This document shows, piece after piece, positions 36,427 to 45,862 of a stretch of DNA of 64,000 nt (the stretch's first letter is position 1; every line of letters begins with the position of its first letter). Source of the DNA: JASLDZ01 sp038226305 (GTDB taxonomy: Bacteria; Pseudomonadota; Alphaproteobacteria; Caulobacterales; Caulobacteraceae); contig JBBRQN010000006.1 of NCBI GenBank assembly GCA_038226305.1, positions 62,001 to 126,000 on the forward strand, written 5' to 3'. Position numbers and translations under genes: made by a program. The notes under the pieces are model-generated. The model was not told the DNA's origin. It saw only the letters and a list, made by a program, of their open reading frames with translations, and made no database searches.

Positions 36427-36964
36427 TTGCCAGCCCCTCGGCCAGCTCCACGAGCTTGGCCACCGTGTTGCGGTTCCGCGCAGTGCCGGACACGGCGAGG
36501 ATGCGGCCCCAGTTCAGCTTGGCGAGCTTCGAGTCCGCCAGGCCGTCGGCGTAGGACACGAACACGTCGTGGCCGATCACCTTCAGGCGCTCCGGCCCAT
36601 CCTTCCACGCCTCCAGGTGCTTCACGCCCTCGGGCCGCGGCGGCCCGTCGAGGAAGGTGATCAGGAGCCGCGAGCCGGACTCTTCGGGGAAGGGGTCGGC
36701 GGCCAGCGCGGCCTTCAACTCGGCGGCCGAGCGCACCACCACCTCTGGCGCGAAGCCGCATTTCTCCTGCACCACCTTCGCCACCGCCTTGGCGGCCGCT
36801 TCGTCGGTCAACGCACCTGCTTCAAAGATCACGTTGCCGCTGTTGAGGTGCGTCTTCACCGGGGCGAAGCCCGCCGCCTCCAGCCCGGCCTTGAGGTCGG
36901 CCATCGGCACCATGCGGTTGCCGCCCACGTTCACGCCCCGCAGGAGCCCCACCACGATCGCCAT
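36422..36964 (-). CDS. DUF1697 domain-containing protein
   Basis: A 180-residue protein of the DUF1697 family: VVGLLRGVNVGGNRMVPMAD, LNSGNVIFEAG and TARNRNTVAKLVELAE are characteristic. The family is cytoplasmic with no agreed function. It is last in the minus-strand run rsmE-gshA-DUF72-DUF1697, 5 nt after the DUF72 gene. Confidence 0.9.
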   Translation of the reverse strand: MAIVVGLLRGVNVGGNRMVPMADLKAGLEAAGFAPVKTHLNSGNVIFEAGALTDEAAAKAVAKVVQEKCGFAPEVVVRSAAELKAALAADPFPEESGSRLLITFLDGPPRPEGVKHLEAWKDGPERLKVIGHDVFVSYADGLADSKLAKLNWGRILAVSGTARNRNTVAKLVELAEGLAK

Positions 36965-36969
36965 AGAAT

Positions 36970-37767
36970 TCAGAGCCGTTCGATGAAGGCGGTCGCCGCC
37001 GCGGGAGCGCGCACCTTGGCCCCGTTGATCATGAACACGAAGACGTCTCTGGGAACGACAGCGGGCTGGGCTTCGGCCGCGGCGTAGGGCAGGCCCTGCG
37101 GCTGCGCCCCTTCAGCCCAGCCCTTGGCGACCTCGACCCAGCGATCGAGTTCGGCGGGGGTGTAGCCCGAGACGACCTCTTCCTGCGCGTTCTCAAGCCG
37201 GGCGTAGGTGAAGTCGGCGGTGACGTCGGCGATCTCAGGATACTTGCCGCTGTCGGCGAACGTGATCGCGACGCCGTACTTCCTCATCAGATCCACGAAC
37301 TGGGCGGTGTGGAAGCTATCGTGGCGCACCTGCACGGCGTGGCGCAGGGGCACGCCGCCCCCCTCTTTGGGCAGGAGCTTGAGGAAGCCCTCGAAGTCTT
37401 CCGCGTCGAACTTCTTGGTGGCCATGAACTGCCACAGGATCGGGCCGAGCTTGTCGGCCAGCCCCTCCAGCCCCTGAGCCGTGAAACGGGCGATGCTCTC
37501 GGCCCCGTCGCTCAGAATTTTCCTGTTGGTGCAGAACCGGCTGGCCTTGATCGTGAACACGAAGCCTTCAGGCGACTGGTCTCGCCACTTCTCGAAGGTC
37601 GGCGGCTTGAAGGTGGAGTAGTAGGTGCCGTTCACCTCGATGGCCGTCAGCGCGCGGGAGGCGAACTGCAGTTGCTTCGACTTGGGCAGGTCGGCGGGGA
37701 AGAACACCCCGCCCTCCCACGGCTCGAACGTCCACCCGCCGATGCCGACGCGGATGCGACCCGTCAT
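36970..37767 (-). CDS. DUF72 domain-containing protein (YecE-like)
   Basis: A 265-residue TIM-barrel protein of the DUF72/YecE family: RVGIGGWTFEPWEGGVFFP, IEVNGTYYSTFKPPTFEKW, FTIKASRFCTN, GPILWQFMATKKF, VPRDVFVFMINGAKVRAP. No enzymatic role is established. Its ATG overlaps the gshA stop by 1 nt (TGATG), so it is translated with gshA. Confidence 0.92.
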   Translation of the reverse strand: MTGRIRVGIGGWTFEPWEGGVFFPADLPKSKQLQFASRALTAIEVNGTYYSTFKPPTFEKWRDQSPEGFVFTIKASRFCTNRKILSDGAESIARFTAQGLEGLADKLGPILWQFMATKKFDAEDFEGFLKLLPKEGGGVPLRHAVQVRHDSFHTAQFVDLMRKYGVAITFADSGKYPEIADVTADFTYARLENAQEEVVSGYTPAELDRWVEVAKGWAEGAQPQGLPYAAAEAQPAVVPRDVFVFMINGAKVRAPAAATAFIERL

Positions 37768-39146
37768 CAGTAGGCTTGCTCTTCGTAGACCCGCCGCACA
37801 TCCCCGGCCCATGCCCCGTGGAAGCGTTCCAGAAGCCGGTCGGCGTTGGTGAGGCCGGTGGCGGCGATCTCGTCCAGGGGGCTGAGCAGGCTGCGTTCGT
37901 TCAGGCCGCGACGGGCCAGGCCCTCGGCGGCGATGGCCAGGACGTCCTTCGCCACGTCCTGCAGGGAGCGCCCGGCGACCTGCGCCTTCAGGCCCACGCG
38001 CGCCGCGTCCAGCCGCAGCGCTTCGCGCTCCTCGCGCGTCCAGCCCTTCACCACGTCCCACGCCGCATCCAGCGCTGCGCCATCGTAGAGCACGCCGGCC
38101 CAGAACGCGGGCAGGGCGTCGAGCATGGGCTTGGACCCCACGTCGGAGCCGCGCATCTCCAGGTAGGTCTTCAGCCGCACCTCGGGGAAGGCGGTGGTGA
38201 GGTGGTCGTTCCAGTCCTTCAGCGTGGGCGTCTCGCCCGGCAATTCGCTCAGCCGACCGTCCATGAAGTCGCGGAACGAGCGACCCGCGAGGTCGACGTA
38301 GAGCCCGTCGCGCTTGACGAAATACATCGGCACGTCGAGCGCCCAGTCCACGTAGCGAGAGAAGCCGAACCCTTCCTCGAACACGAAGCCGAGGAGGCCG
38401 GTGCGATCCTTGTCGGTGTCGGTCCACACGCGCGCCCGGGTGGAGAGCCAGCCCGTGGGCTTGCCTTCTACGAACGGCGAGTTGGCCCAGAGCGCCGTGG
38501 CCAGAGGCTGCAGCGCCAGGCTCACCCGGAACTTGTGGGCCATGTCGGCTTCGGAACTGAAGTCGAGGTTCGCCTGCACGGTGCAGGTGCGCAGCATCAT
38601 GTCGAGGCCGAGCGAACCCACCTTGGGCATGTAGGCGCGCATGATGTCGTAGCGGCCCTTGGGCATCACCGGGATGTCGGCCCGGCTCCACAGGGGGTCG
38701 TGGCCGAGGGCGAGGAAGCCCAGGCCCAGGGCGCCGCCCACGGCCTTCACCTCGTCCAGGTGGCTCTGCGTCTCGGCGGCGATGTCGTGGCAGTCGGCGA
38801 AAGGGGCGCCGGAGAGTTCGAACTGCCCGCCGGGCTCCAGGCTCACGTTGGGCCCGCCGGCGGCGCGGGGCTGCTCCAGGCCGATGAGCATGTGGCCGTG
38901 GCGGTTGTGCTCCATCACGGGCGACCAGCCATGCGCCTCGATCCCGGTGAGGAGGGCATGCACCCCAGCGTGGCCCTCATAGGCGGGGCGGCGCAGATCA
39001 CTGCGGGCGAAGATCAGCTTCTCGTGCTCAGCCCCGATGCGATGCTCGGAAGCGGGCTTGCAGCCCACGGCGAGGGCAGCGACGAGGTCTTCGTATTGCA
39101 GCGGGCGCGCATCGCAGCGTCCCGGCTCGGCGAGGCAGTCGGGCAT
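37767..39146 (-). CDS. gshA: glutamate--cysteine ligase (plant-type)
   Basis: A 459-residue ATP-dependent ligase for the first step of glutathione synthesis, of the GCL2 type found in plants and alphaproteobacteria. Signatures: EHRIGAEHEKLIF, NVSLEPGGQFELSGAP, MMLRTCTVQANLDF, YVDWALDVPMYFV, YLEMRGSDVGS. gshB is not in the window. It follows rsmE by 100 bp on the same strand, a known alphaproteobacterial neighbourhood, and is coupled to the DUF72 gene. Confidence 0.95.
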   Translation of the reverse strand: MPDCLAEPGRCDARPLQYEDLVAALAVGCKPASEHRIGAEHEKLIFARSDLRRPAYEGHAGVHALLTGIEAHGWSPVMEHNRHGHMLIGLEQPRAAGGPNVSLEPGGQFELSGAPFADCHDIAAETQSHLDEVKAVGGALGLGFLALGHDPLWSRADIPVMPKGRYDIMRAYMPKVGSLGLDMMLRTCTVQANLDFSSEADMAHKFRVSLALQPLATALWANSPFVEGKPTGWLSTRARVWTDTDKDRTGLLGFVFEEGFGFSRYVDWALDVPMYFVKRDGLYVDLAGRSFRDFMDGRLSELPGETPTLKDWNDHLTTAFPEVRLKTYLEMRGSDVGSKPMLDALPAFWAGVLYDGAALDAAWDVVKGWTREEREALRLDAARVGLKAQVAGRSLQDVAKDVLAIAAEGLARRGLNERSLLSPLDEIAATGLTNADRLLERFHGAWAGDVRRVYEEQAY

Positions 39147-39246
39147 TCGAGAGCGTGTCCCCTGAGGGCTTCAGCCGCCCCCTTTCAGCCGCATTAGGCT
39201 GCGCGGCAGATAAGCGAGGCAGCGGCCCCGCTCAAGGGCGCCGCGA

Positions 39247-40023
39247 TCACGGTGGGGTGAGCGCCTGCCAGTCGCCCTGCGTCGCCTGCCACAGGGTGAG
39301 CGCCGCGAAGGCCGCCGTATCGGCCCGAAGGATGCGCGGGCCGAGCGAAACGGGGGTGACGAAGACAAGGCTGCGCAGGGTGGCCTGCTCCTCCGGCGCG
39401 AAGCCGCCCTCGGGGCCGATGAGCACCGCCCACGGCCCCGGTGAGGCCTGCTCGCGCAGGGCGTCCAGCGCCGGGCGGGCCCGGCCGCTCGGGCCGTCCC
39501 AGAAGGGATCGGCGGGATCGTCGCCCCCCTCGTCACAGAACATCAGCCTCCGCCCGGCATCCCAGCCTGCGAGCAGACGGTCCAGCGGCTGCGGAGCCTC
39601 GACGGCGGGCGGATCGAGCCGGCCGGTCTGCTCGGCGGCCTCCACGGCGATGGCGTTCAGGCGCTCGACGTTGGTGTGGCCGACGTTGGTGCGGCGGGTG
39701 GTGACGGGCAGGACGCGGCGCACCCCTAGCTCCGTCGCCTTCTCCACGATCAGCTCCAGCGGGGCTCGCTTCACGAGGGCGATCACGAGGTGGAGGTCCG
39801 GCCCGACGGTCTGGGGGCGGGTCTGCGCCAGTGCGGTGAGCGTGCAGCCCTTCTTTCCCGCCGCCTCGATCCGCGCCCGCCACTCCCCGTCGCGACCGTT
39901 GAAGACGAGGATCTCGTCCCCCGGCACGCGCCGCATGACGGTGAGAAGATAGCGCGCCTGCGCCTCGGTGGGGCGCACCACGCAGGCTTCGTTCAGGGGG
40001 TCGGCCACATGCAGGCGGATCAT
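39247..40023 (-). CDS. rsmE: 16S rRNA (uracil-1498-N3)-methyltransferase
   Basis: A 258-residue SPOUT methyltransferase acting on U1498 of 16S rRNA. The PUA-like N-domain includes ARYLLTVMRRVPGDEILVFN; the SAM knot has ALVKRAPLELIVEKATELGV, AEQTGRLDPP, LIGPEGGFAPEEQA and LGPRILRADTA. All family blocks are present. Only 27 bp separate its start from divergent ppk2. Confidence 0.96.
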   Translation of the reverse strand: MIRLHVADPLNEACVVRPTEAQARYLLTVMRRVPGDEILVFNGRDGEWRARIEAAGKKGCTLTALAQTRPQTVGPDLHLVIALVKRAPLELIVEKATELGVRRVLPVTTRRTNVGHTNVERLNAIAVEAAEQTGRLDPPAVEAPQPLDRLLAGWDAGRRLMFCDEGGDDPADPFWDGPSGRARPALDALREQASPGPWAVLIGPEGGFAPEEQATLRSLVFVTPVSLGPRILRADTAAFAALTLWQATQGDWQALTPP

Positions 40024-40050
40024 CCCGCCATCTGGCGTATTGTGACGGTC

Positions 40051-40872
40051 ATGGCCAAGCCCTCAGACCCCAAACCCGATCTTCCCACCCCTGACCTGAA
40101 GCCCCCGTCCGAACACGCCGACACCGGGCCGCTCTCCAAGCTGGAGCGACTGCAGCTGGGCCTCGTGCGGATGCAGGCCGACGCGCAGAAGACCGGCCAG
40201 CGGGTTGTGGTGGTGCTGGAGGGCCGGGACGGTTCCGGCAAGGACGGCACCATCAAGCGCATGGTGGCCCACCTCTCCAACCGCGCCACCCGGGTGATCG
40301 CCCTGCCCAAGCCCAGCGACCGCCAGCAGACGCAGTGGTGGTTCCAGCGCTACGCAGGCGAGATGCCCAGCGCCGGCGAACTCGTGGTGTTCAACCGCTC
40401 CTGGTACAATCGGGCGGGCGTCGAGGTGGTGATGGGCTTCTCCACCAAACCCCAGCAGGCCGAGTTCCTGCGCGACGCGCCGGAGTTCGAGCGGATGCTG
40501 GTGGAGAGCGGGATCGTGCTCCTGAAATACTGGCTCGATATCTCGAAGGACGAACAGGCCGAGCGGCTGAAGTCCCGCCGGACCGACCCGCTCAAGGCCC
40601 TGAAGGTGTCCGATATGGATGCCGTAGCGCAGAGCAAGTGGGACGAATACACCGAGGCTCGCGACGTGATGCTGACGCGCACCTCGACCTCGCTGGCCCC
40701 ATGGTTCTGTGTGCGAGCCGACCACAAGAAGCAGGCGCGCCGGGCGGTGCTGAGCCACATCCTGCAGGCCGCCGCCCCCAAGGACATCCGCAAGGGCTGC
40801 GAGACCCCCGACCCGAAGGTGCTGTTCCCCTTCGATCCCTCCGCACTGACCGACGGTCGGCTGCACCGGTGA
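40051..40872 (+). CDS. ppk2: polyphosphate kinase 2 (class I)
   Basis: A 273-residue kinase transferring phosphate between polyphosphate and nucleoside diphosphates. The Walker A loop is GRDGSGKDG (residues 58-66), the catalytic/lid segment FNRSWYNRAGVEVVMGF (114-130), and WWFQRYAGEMPSAGE fits the class I pattern. ATG 40051 is used; longer in-frame starts run antisense into rsmE. It is followed at once by the aldo/keto reductase gene. Confidence 0.93.
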   Translation: MAKPSDPKPDLPTPDLKPPSEHADTGPLSKLERLQLGLVRMQADAQKTGQRVVVVLEGRDGSGKDGTIKRMVAHLSNRATRVIALPKPSDRQQTQWWFQRYAGEMPSAGELVVFNRSWYNRAGVEVVMGFSTKPQQAEFLRDAPEFERMLVESGIVLLKYWLDISKDEQAERLKSRRTDPLKALKVSDMDAVAQSKWDEYTEARDVMLTRTSTSLAPWFCVRADHKKQARRAVLSHILQAAAPKDIRKGCETPDPKVLFPFDPSALTDGRLHR

Positions 40873-40877
40873 GCGCG

Positions 40878-41861
40878 ATGAAACCCACACGCCTCGGCCG
40901 CACGGGCCTTTCCATCTCGCCCCTGATCCTCGGCTGCATGAGCTATGGCGCGCCGTCGTGGCGGCCGTGGGTGCTGGACGAGGAGGCCAGCCGCCCCTTC
41001 TTCCGCCGGGCCATCGAGCTGGGCTTCACCACCTTCGACACCGCCGACATGTATTCCCTGGGGGCCAGCGAGGAGGTGACGGGCCGGGCGCTGAAGGAGT
41101 TTGCGAAACGCGACGAGGTGGTGATCGCCACCAAGGTGTTCTGGCCGATGGGCAAGGACGCCAACGCCAAGGGCCTGTCGCGCAAGCACATCATGGCGGG
41201 GATCGACGCCAGCCTGAAGCGGCTCGGCACCGACCACGTGGACCTCCACCAGATCCACCGCTTCGACCCGCATACGCCCATCGAAGAAACCCTCGAGGCG
41301 CTGAACGACGTCGTGCGCGCGGGCAAGGCTCTCTACATCGGCGCCTCGTCCATGTGGGCATGGCAGTTCATGAAGATGCTCAAGGTCAGCGAGCAGCACG
41401 GCTGGGCGAAGTTCGTCTCCATGCAGCCGCAGCTCAACTTGCTGGCGCGGGAGGAGGAGCGGGAGATGCTGCCGCTCTGCCTCGATCAGGGCGTGGGCGT
41501 GATCCCATGGTCGCCGCTCGCCCGCGGCTGGCTGGCGGGGGACCGCAAGCGCGACGGCGACAAGGGTGCCAGCACCCGCGCCGGATCGGACGAGTTCTCC
41601 GAAAAGCTCTACGGTGCCCCGGAAGACTACGACGTGGCCGATGCCGTCTCGGCAGTCGCCAAGGAGCGCGGCGTGCCCAACATGCAGGTGGCCCTGGCCT
41701 GGGTGCTCAGCCGCCCGGCGGTCAGCGCCCCCATCATCGGCGCCACCAAGCCCCACCACCTCGAAGACGCGGTGGCCGCCCTGTCGCTGAAGCTCGAGCC
41801 CGAAGAGATCGCCCGGCTGGAAAAGCCTTACCGCACCAAGCCGGTCCTTGATCACGCCTGA
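40878..41861 (+). CDS. aldo/keto reductase
   Basis: A 327-residue NADPH-dependent (beta/alpha)8 barrel. The catalytic tetrad is Asp54 and Tyr59 (FDTADMYSLG), Lys86 (VIATKV) and His127 (DLHQIHRFD). It resembles the YajO/Tas-like group. ATG 40878 matches the family start (MKPTRLGRTGLSISPL); a GTG at 40869 overlapping the ppk2 stop (GTGA) is a possible alternative. Probably cotranscribed with ppk2. Substrate unknown. Confidence 0.92.
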   Translation: MKPTRLGRTGLSISPLILGCMSYGAPSWRPWVLDEEASRPFFRRAIELGFTTFDTADMYSLGASEEVTGRALKEFAKRDEVVIATKVFWPMGKDANAKGLSRKHIMAGIDASLKRLGTDHVDLHQIHRFDPHTPIEETLEALNDVVRAGKALYIGASSMWAWQFMKMLKVSEQHGWAKFVSMQPQLNLLAREEEREMLPLCLDQGVGVIPWSPLARGWLAGDRKRDGDKGASTRAGSDEFSEKLYGAPEDYDVADAVSAVAKERGVPNMQVALAWVLSRPAVSAPIIGATKPHHLEDAVAALSLKLEPEEIARLEKPYRTKPVLDHA

Positions 41862-41867
41862 GGGCGC

Positions 41868-42530
41868 TCAGGATGCCGGCGTCGAAGCCGCAGGCGCGGC
41901 GGGCACCGCCTGCGCAGGCTTGCTCTTGTCGCGGCGCACGCGTTCGGGGGCCTGGGCGTAGAGGCCGATCACCTGCCCTTTGGCCAGCACATGGCCGCGC
42001 ATGGCGTTGAGCAGGGTCGCGCGGTCGGAACCGGGGCGCGTGCCGCTCATCCGGTCCAGGGCGAAGACCTGGAAATGGTAGTGGTGGGGCGCAGAACCCA
42101 CGGGCGGGTGAGGCCCCGTCCAGCCCAGTCCGCCGTGGTCGTTCTGGCCCTGGCTGAACCCGGGCTCGGGCTCCTTCACGCGCACCGCGTTGCGGGTCTT
42201 GGACTCCAGGTTGGTCTGCGAGGGGGCAAGGTCGTAGGCCAGCCAATGCAGGATGGGCTGGGGGCCCTCCCCATCGGGATCCTCCACCAGCACCACGTAG
42301 CTGCGGGTCTTGGGCGGCCCCGCCGTCCAGGTCAGCGAGGGCGACAGATTCTTGCCGTAGCCCGAGTTCTCCTGCGGGATGAACCCGCCCGGCCCGAACG
42401 ATCCCGAGCTTACGCCCAGGGGCTCACCGGCCGCCTGCGTCGCCGGAAGGTCGAAGGCCACGACCGGGGCTTTCGCGGGCATGGCGGGCGTCTGCAGGAG
42501 CGCTGCGGCGAGGAGGAGGGCCAGGGTCAT
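41868..42530 (-). CDS. YbhB/YbcL family (PEBP) secreted protein
   Basis: A 220-residue phosphatidylethanolamine-binding-protein homologue with a short signal peptide. PEBP blocks: NLSPSLTWTAGPPKTRSYVV, EDPDGEGPQPILHWLAYDL, GWTGPHPPVGSAPHHYHFQV (the conserved GxCPP-type turn with PHPP). The tail is Ala/Pro-rich. Role in bacteria unknown; the fold binds anionic small ligands. It converges on the reductase gene. Confidence 0.9.
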   Translation of the reverse strand: MTLALLLAAALLQTPAMPAKAPVVAFDLPATQAAGEPLGVSSGSFGPGGFIPQENSGYGKNLSPSLTWTAGPPKTRSYVVLVEDPDGEGPQPILHWLAYDLAPSQTNLESKTRNAVRVKEPEPGFSQGQNDHGGLGWTGPHPPVGSAPHHYHFQVFALDRMSGTRPGSDRATLLNAMRGHVLAKGQVIGLYAQAPERVRRDKSKPAQAVPAAPAASTPAS

Positions 42531-42583
42531 GGGCTGTGCGCCTAAAGGCAGATCGTGGCGACCTCGCGGCCCCTAGGCGCGCT

Positions 42584-43387
42584 TCAGTGCTGCAGCGCCA
42601 GGAACACGAGGCCCCCCGCCCCCACTGCGATCCGCCACCAGGCGAAGGGCGCGAACCCGTGCCGCGCCACGAAGGCCAGGAGCGAGCGCACCACGATCAG
42701 CCCTGAGATGAAGCTGACCACGAAACCCACGGCGATGACCGGCAGGAAGTGGCCGTGCAGCAGCTGATCCTTGTTCTCCAGGGCGTCCTTGGCGAAGGCG
42801 GCTGCCATGGTGGGGATGGCGAGAAAGAAGCTGAACTCTGCGGCGGCCTTCTTGTCGAGGCCGAGCACAAGGCCGCCCGCGATGGTGGAGCCCGACCGCG
42901 ACACACCGGGGATCATCGCCAGCGTCTGCATCAGGCCCACGCCGAAGGAGCGGCCGAGCGGCACTTCGTAGGCATCGTTATAGCGCACCGTGCGGGCGAA
43001 CCGGTCGAGCAGGAGGAGCACGATGCCCCCGATCAGGAGGCTGGCGCAGATCACTTCCGGGCTGTTGAACAGCACCTGCTTGATGAACTTGTAGAACAGG
43101 GTGCCCAGAACGACCGCCGGGATGAAGGCCACGATGATGCTCAACGCGAACCGGCGTGAGCGCGGATCGCTGGGCAGGGTGATGAGCACGTTCCACAGGC
43201 GCTGGAAGTAGACCACCACCACGGCCAGGATCGCGCCCAGCTGGATCAGGATCACGAAGCTCTCCCACTGCGGCGTGGTCAGCCCCAGAAGACGCGTCGC
43301 CAGCAAGAGATGCCCTGTCGATGAGACCGGGATGAACTCGGTCAGGCCTTCGAGCAGGCCCAGGATCACGGCATAGAAATAGTCCAT
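42584..43387 (-). CDS. uppP: undecaprenyl-diphosphatase UppP (BacA)
   Basis: A 267-residue inner-membrane phosphatase that recycles undecaprenyl pyrophosphate for peptidoglycan and O-antigen synthesis. Signatures: GLLEGLTEFIPVSSTGHLLL near the N-terminus and LAMIPGVSRSGSTIAGGLVL in the middle, both catalytic. ATG 43387 starts the first membrane helix; the frame further upstream is Arg-rich and not used. Also linked to bacitracin tolerance. Confidence 0.96.
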   Translation of the reverse strand: MDYFYAVILGLLEGLTEFIPVSSTGHLLLATRLLGLTTPQWESFVILIQLGAILAVVVVYFQRLWNVLITLPSDPRSRRFALSIIVAFIPAVVLGTLFYKFIKQVLFNSPEVICASLLIGGIVLLLLDRFARTVRYNDAYEVPLGRSFGVGLMQTLAMIPGVSRSGSTIAGGLVLGLDKKAAAEFSFFLAIPTMAAAFAKDALENKDQLLHGHFLPVIAVGFVVSFISGLIVVRSLLAFVARHGFAPFAWWRIAVGAGGLVFLALQH

Positions 43388-43518
43388 AGGCGAGCGCCTT
43401 AAACCGCGCCGCGCAGAGGCGATAGGGCTCCGCTCCGGCCTGCGCGCGCCTGTCGCGGGGAAGCGCATCGGGAGCTTGGGTATTCCGATCCTCCGCCCGA
43501 CCCGCTAAACGGCGCGAC

Positions 43519-44088
43519 GTGACCCGTAACCGCTTCCCCGCCGCTCCGCTGATCCTCGTCGCGGCCCTCATGCTCATGGCCGGGGGACCGAAGCCGGGGC
43601 CGAAGCCCACGCCGGGCGTCGCCGGTCCGGTGCGGATCGAAGGGGCCTGGGTGCGCCCGGCCGCGCAGGGCATGCCCGCCAGCGCCGCCTATCTCACCCT
43701 GCGCAACGAGGGCCGGAAGCCGGACTTCCTGATCTCGGTCACCACCAGTGTCGCGGCGATGGCAGGCGTGCACGTGAGCGTCAGCCACAAGGGGGTGATG
43801 TCGATGGAGCCCATCGGCGCCCTGCCCCTGCCCCCCGGCGCCGCCATCACCCTGAAGCCCGGCGGCCTGCACGTGATGCTCGACGGCCTGCGCCGCCCGC
43901 TGAAGAGCGGCGAGGCCGTGCCGCTGACCTTCCGTTTCAAGAGCTCGGCCCCCGTGTCGATCATGGTGCCGGTGCAGGCGCTCGCACCCCCCGGGCCGCC
44001 GACCCCCGCCGCGCCCAAGGCGGCGGCGCAAAAGCTGCCCCCGCATCCGCACGCCCACGTTCCTGTCACTCACCCCGGCACTCGCTAG
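43519..44088 (+). CDS. PCu(A)C-type copper chaperone
   Basis: A 189-residue periplasmic protein with a signal peptide (PAAPLILVAALMLMAGG). The PCu(A)C core (about 40-150) has GAWVRPAAQGMPASAAYLTL and the copper ligands in AGVHVSVSHKGVMSM and LKPGGLHVML (His and Met at the family positions). The family delivers Cu(I) to cytochrome oxidase. A His-bearing C-terminal tail (LPPHPHAHVPVTHPGTR) is extra. GTG start at 43519, opposite to uppP. Confidence 0.88.
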   Translation: MTRNRFPAAPLILVAALMLMAGGPKPGPKPTPGVAGPVRIEGAWVRPAAQGMPASAAYLTLRNEGRKPDFLISVTTSVAAMAGVHVSVSHKGVMSMEPIGALPLPPGAAITLKPGGLHVMLDGLRRPLKSGEAVPLTFRFKSSAPVSIMVPVQALAPPGPPTPAAPKAAAQKLPPHPHAHVPVTHPGTR

Positions 44089-44177
44089 GACGGGTTGCCA
44101 GAAGGTCGCGTCTGCCGGAGCTTGACGGTGGGGGGCGGCGCGGCGTGCAGTGGCGCGTCCCCCGCGCCGGAACTCAG

Positions 44178-45794
44178 ATGACCCTACGCACCGCCCTTAC
44201 GGCCCTCGCCGCCACGACCGCCCTTGGCCTCGCCGGCGCACCGGCCCGCGCCGCCGAGCCGCAGATCGTCGAACGCTCCGTCGTCGAACTCTCCGCAGAC
44301 CTCTCGGCGGGGCGCATCACGTCCGAGGCGCTGGTGCGGGCCTACCTGCGTCGCATCCGGGATGTGGACCAATCGGGCCCCGCCCTGCACAGCGTCATCG
44401 CCCTGAACCCCCACGCCATCGCCGATGCCCGCCTGCTCGACGCGGAGCGCAAGGCGGGCCGGATCCGCGGCCCCCTCCACGGCGTGCCGATCCTCATCAA
44501 GGACAACATCGAGTCCGCAGACGGCACGGCCACCACGGCCGGCTCCCTCGCGCTCGCCAACAACGTCACCAACCGCGACGCCCCCGTGGTGAAGCGGCTG
44601 ACCGACGCGGGGGCCGTGATCCTGGGCAAAACCAACCTTTCGGAGTGGGCCAACATCCGGTCCGGCCGGTCCATCTCCGGCTGGTCGGCGGTGGGGGGGC
44701 TCGTGAAGAACCCCAACGTGCTGGACCGCAACGCCTGCGGGTCGTCCTCCGGCACGGGTGCGGCCATCGCGGCCAGCCTAGCGGCGGTGGGTGTGGGCAC
44801 CGAGACCGACGGATCGGTCACCTGCCCCTCGGCGGTGAACGGGCTGGCGGGGATCAAGCCGACGCTGGGCCTCGTGTCGCGAACCCACATCGTGCCCATC
44901 AGCCACAGCCAGGACACCGCCGGCCCGATGGGCAGGAGCGTTTCGGACATCGCGCTCCTCCTCACAGCCATGGCCGGCACCGACCCGCAGGACGCCGCCA
45001 CTGCCACCGCCGACAGCCACAAGCGCGACTTCTTCACGGCCCTGCAAGGCTCGACCCTGAAGGGCAAGCGCATCGGCGTGCTGCGCTATGCCTCCGACGT
45101 GCAGCCGCCCGAACTCGCAGTGTTCGAGCGCGCGCTGGCCGCCCTGCGAACCGCCGGGGCCACAGTGATCGAGATCAAGGCGTGGAAGCCCCCCACGGCA
45201 CTGGGCGATCTCGAGTTCAAGGTGCTGCTGTCCGAGCTGAAGACCGATCTGAACGCCTACCTGGGCACCACCGACCCCCGGAAGGTGAAGACCCGCACCC
45301 TGGCAGACGTGATCGCCTTCAACGCCGCTACCCCCCGCGAGACCGCTCTGTTCGGCCAGGAGACCTTCGAAGCCGCGCAGAAGACCAAGGGCCCCGCCGA
45401 CCCCGTCTACCTCAAGGCCCGCGCCGACAGCCTGCGCATGGCCGGGGCCGAGGGCATCGACAAGCTGATCGCCACCTACAAGCTGGACGCCCTGACCGCC
45501 CCCACCACCGTGCCCGCCTGGCTGACCGACGCGGTGGACGGCGACCATGTGGAGGGCGAGGGTGCCACCTCGCTGGCGGCTGTCGCGGGCTATCCGCACG
45601 TCACCCTGCCCATGGGCTATGTGCGCGGCCTGCCCGTGGCGATCTCGTTCATCGGCAAGGCGTGGGACGATGCGAAGATGCTGCAGATCGCCTACGCCTA
45701 TGAGCAGGTCAGCGGTGCCCGCCAGGCCCCCGCCTACCTGCCATCCCTCGAAAACTCTGCCGAGGTGGCACCACTGTTTTCTCCGGCGCAGTAG
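44178..45794 (+). CDS. secreted amidase (amidase signature family)
   Basis: A 538-residue Ser-cisSer-Lys hydrolase with a signal peptide (TALTALAATTALGLAGAPARA). The triad is Lys108 in GVPILIKDN, Ser189/190 in ACGSSSGTGAA, and Ser213 in GTETDGSVTCPS. Members hydrolyse amides such as amidated peptides; the specificity is open. ATG 44178 is preferred over the frame start 33 nt upstream because it begins the signal peptide. It follows the copper chaperone gene by about 90 bp. Confidence 0.9.
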   Translation: MTLRTALTALAATTALGLAGAPARAAEPQIVERSVVELSADLSAGRITSEALVRAYLRRIRDVDQSGPALHSVIALNPHAIADARLLDAERKAGRIRGPLHGVPILIKDNIESADGTATTAGSLALANNVTNRDAPVVKRLTDAGAVILGKTNLSEWANIRSGRSISGWSAVGGLVKNPNVLDRNACGSSSGTGAAIAASLAAVGVGTETDGSVTCPSAVNGLAGIKPTLGLVSRTHIVPISHSQDTAGPMGRSVSDIALLLTAMAGTDPQDAATATADSHKRDFFTALQGSTLKGKRIGVLRYASDVQPPELAVFERALAALRTAGATVIEIKAWKPPTALGDLEFKVLLSELKTDLNAYLGTTDPRKVKTRTLADVIAFNAATPRETALFGQETFEAAQKTKGPADPVYLKARADSLRMAGAEGIDKLIATYKLDALTAPTTVPAWLTDAVDGDHVEGEGATSLAAVAGYPHVTLPMGYVRGLPVAISFIGKAWDDAKMLQIAYAYEQVSGARQAPAYLPSLENSAEVAPLFSPAQ

Positions 45795-45862
45795 CCGCCG
45801 AAGCGAGTTTTGGCGCGCGGACTGCACGTAAAACTAAGACTTGCCGTCTAGCTTGCGGCCCC

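Noticed and set aside
36970..38691. 573-codon frame joining DUF72 to upstream sequence
   Set aside because: The upstream part is antiphase to gshA and meaningless; DUF72 starts at ATG 37767, overlapping the gshA stop.
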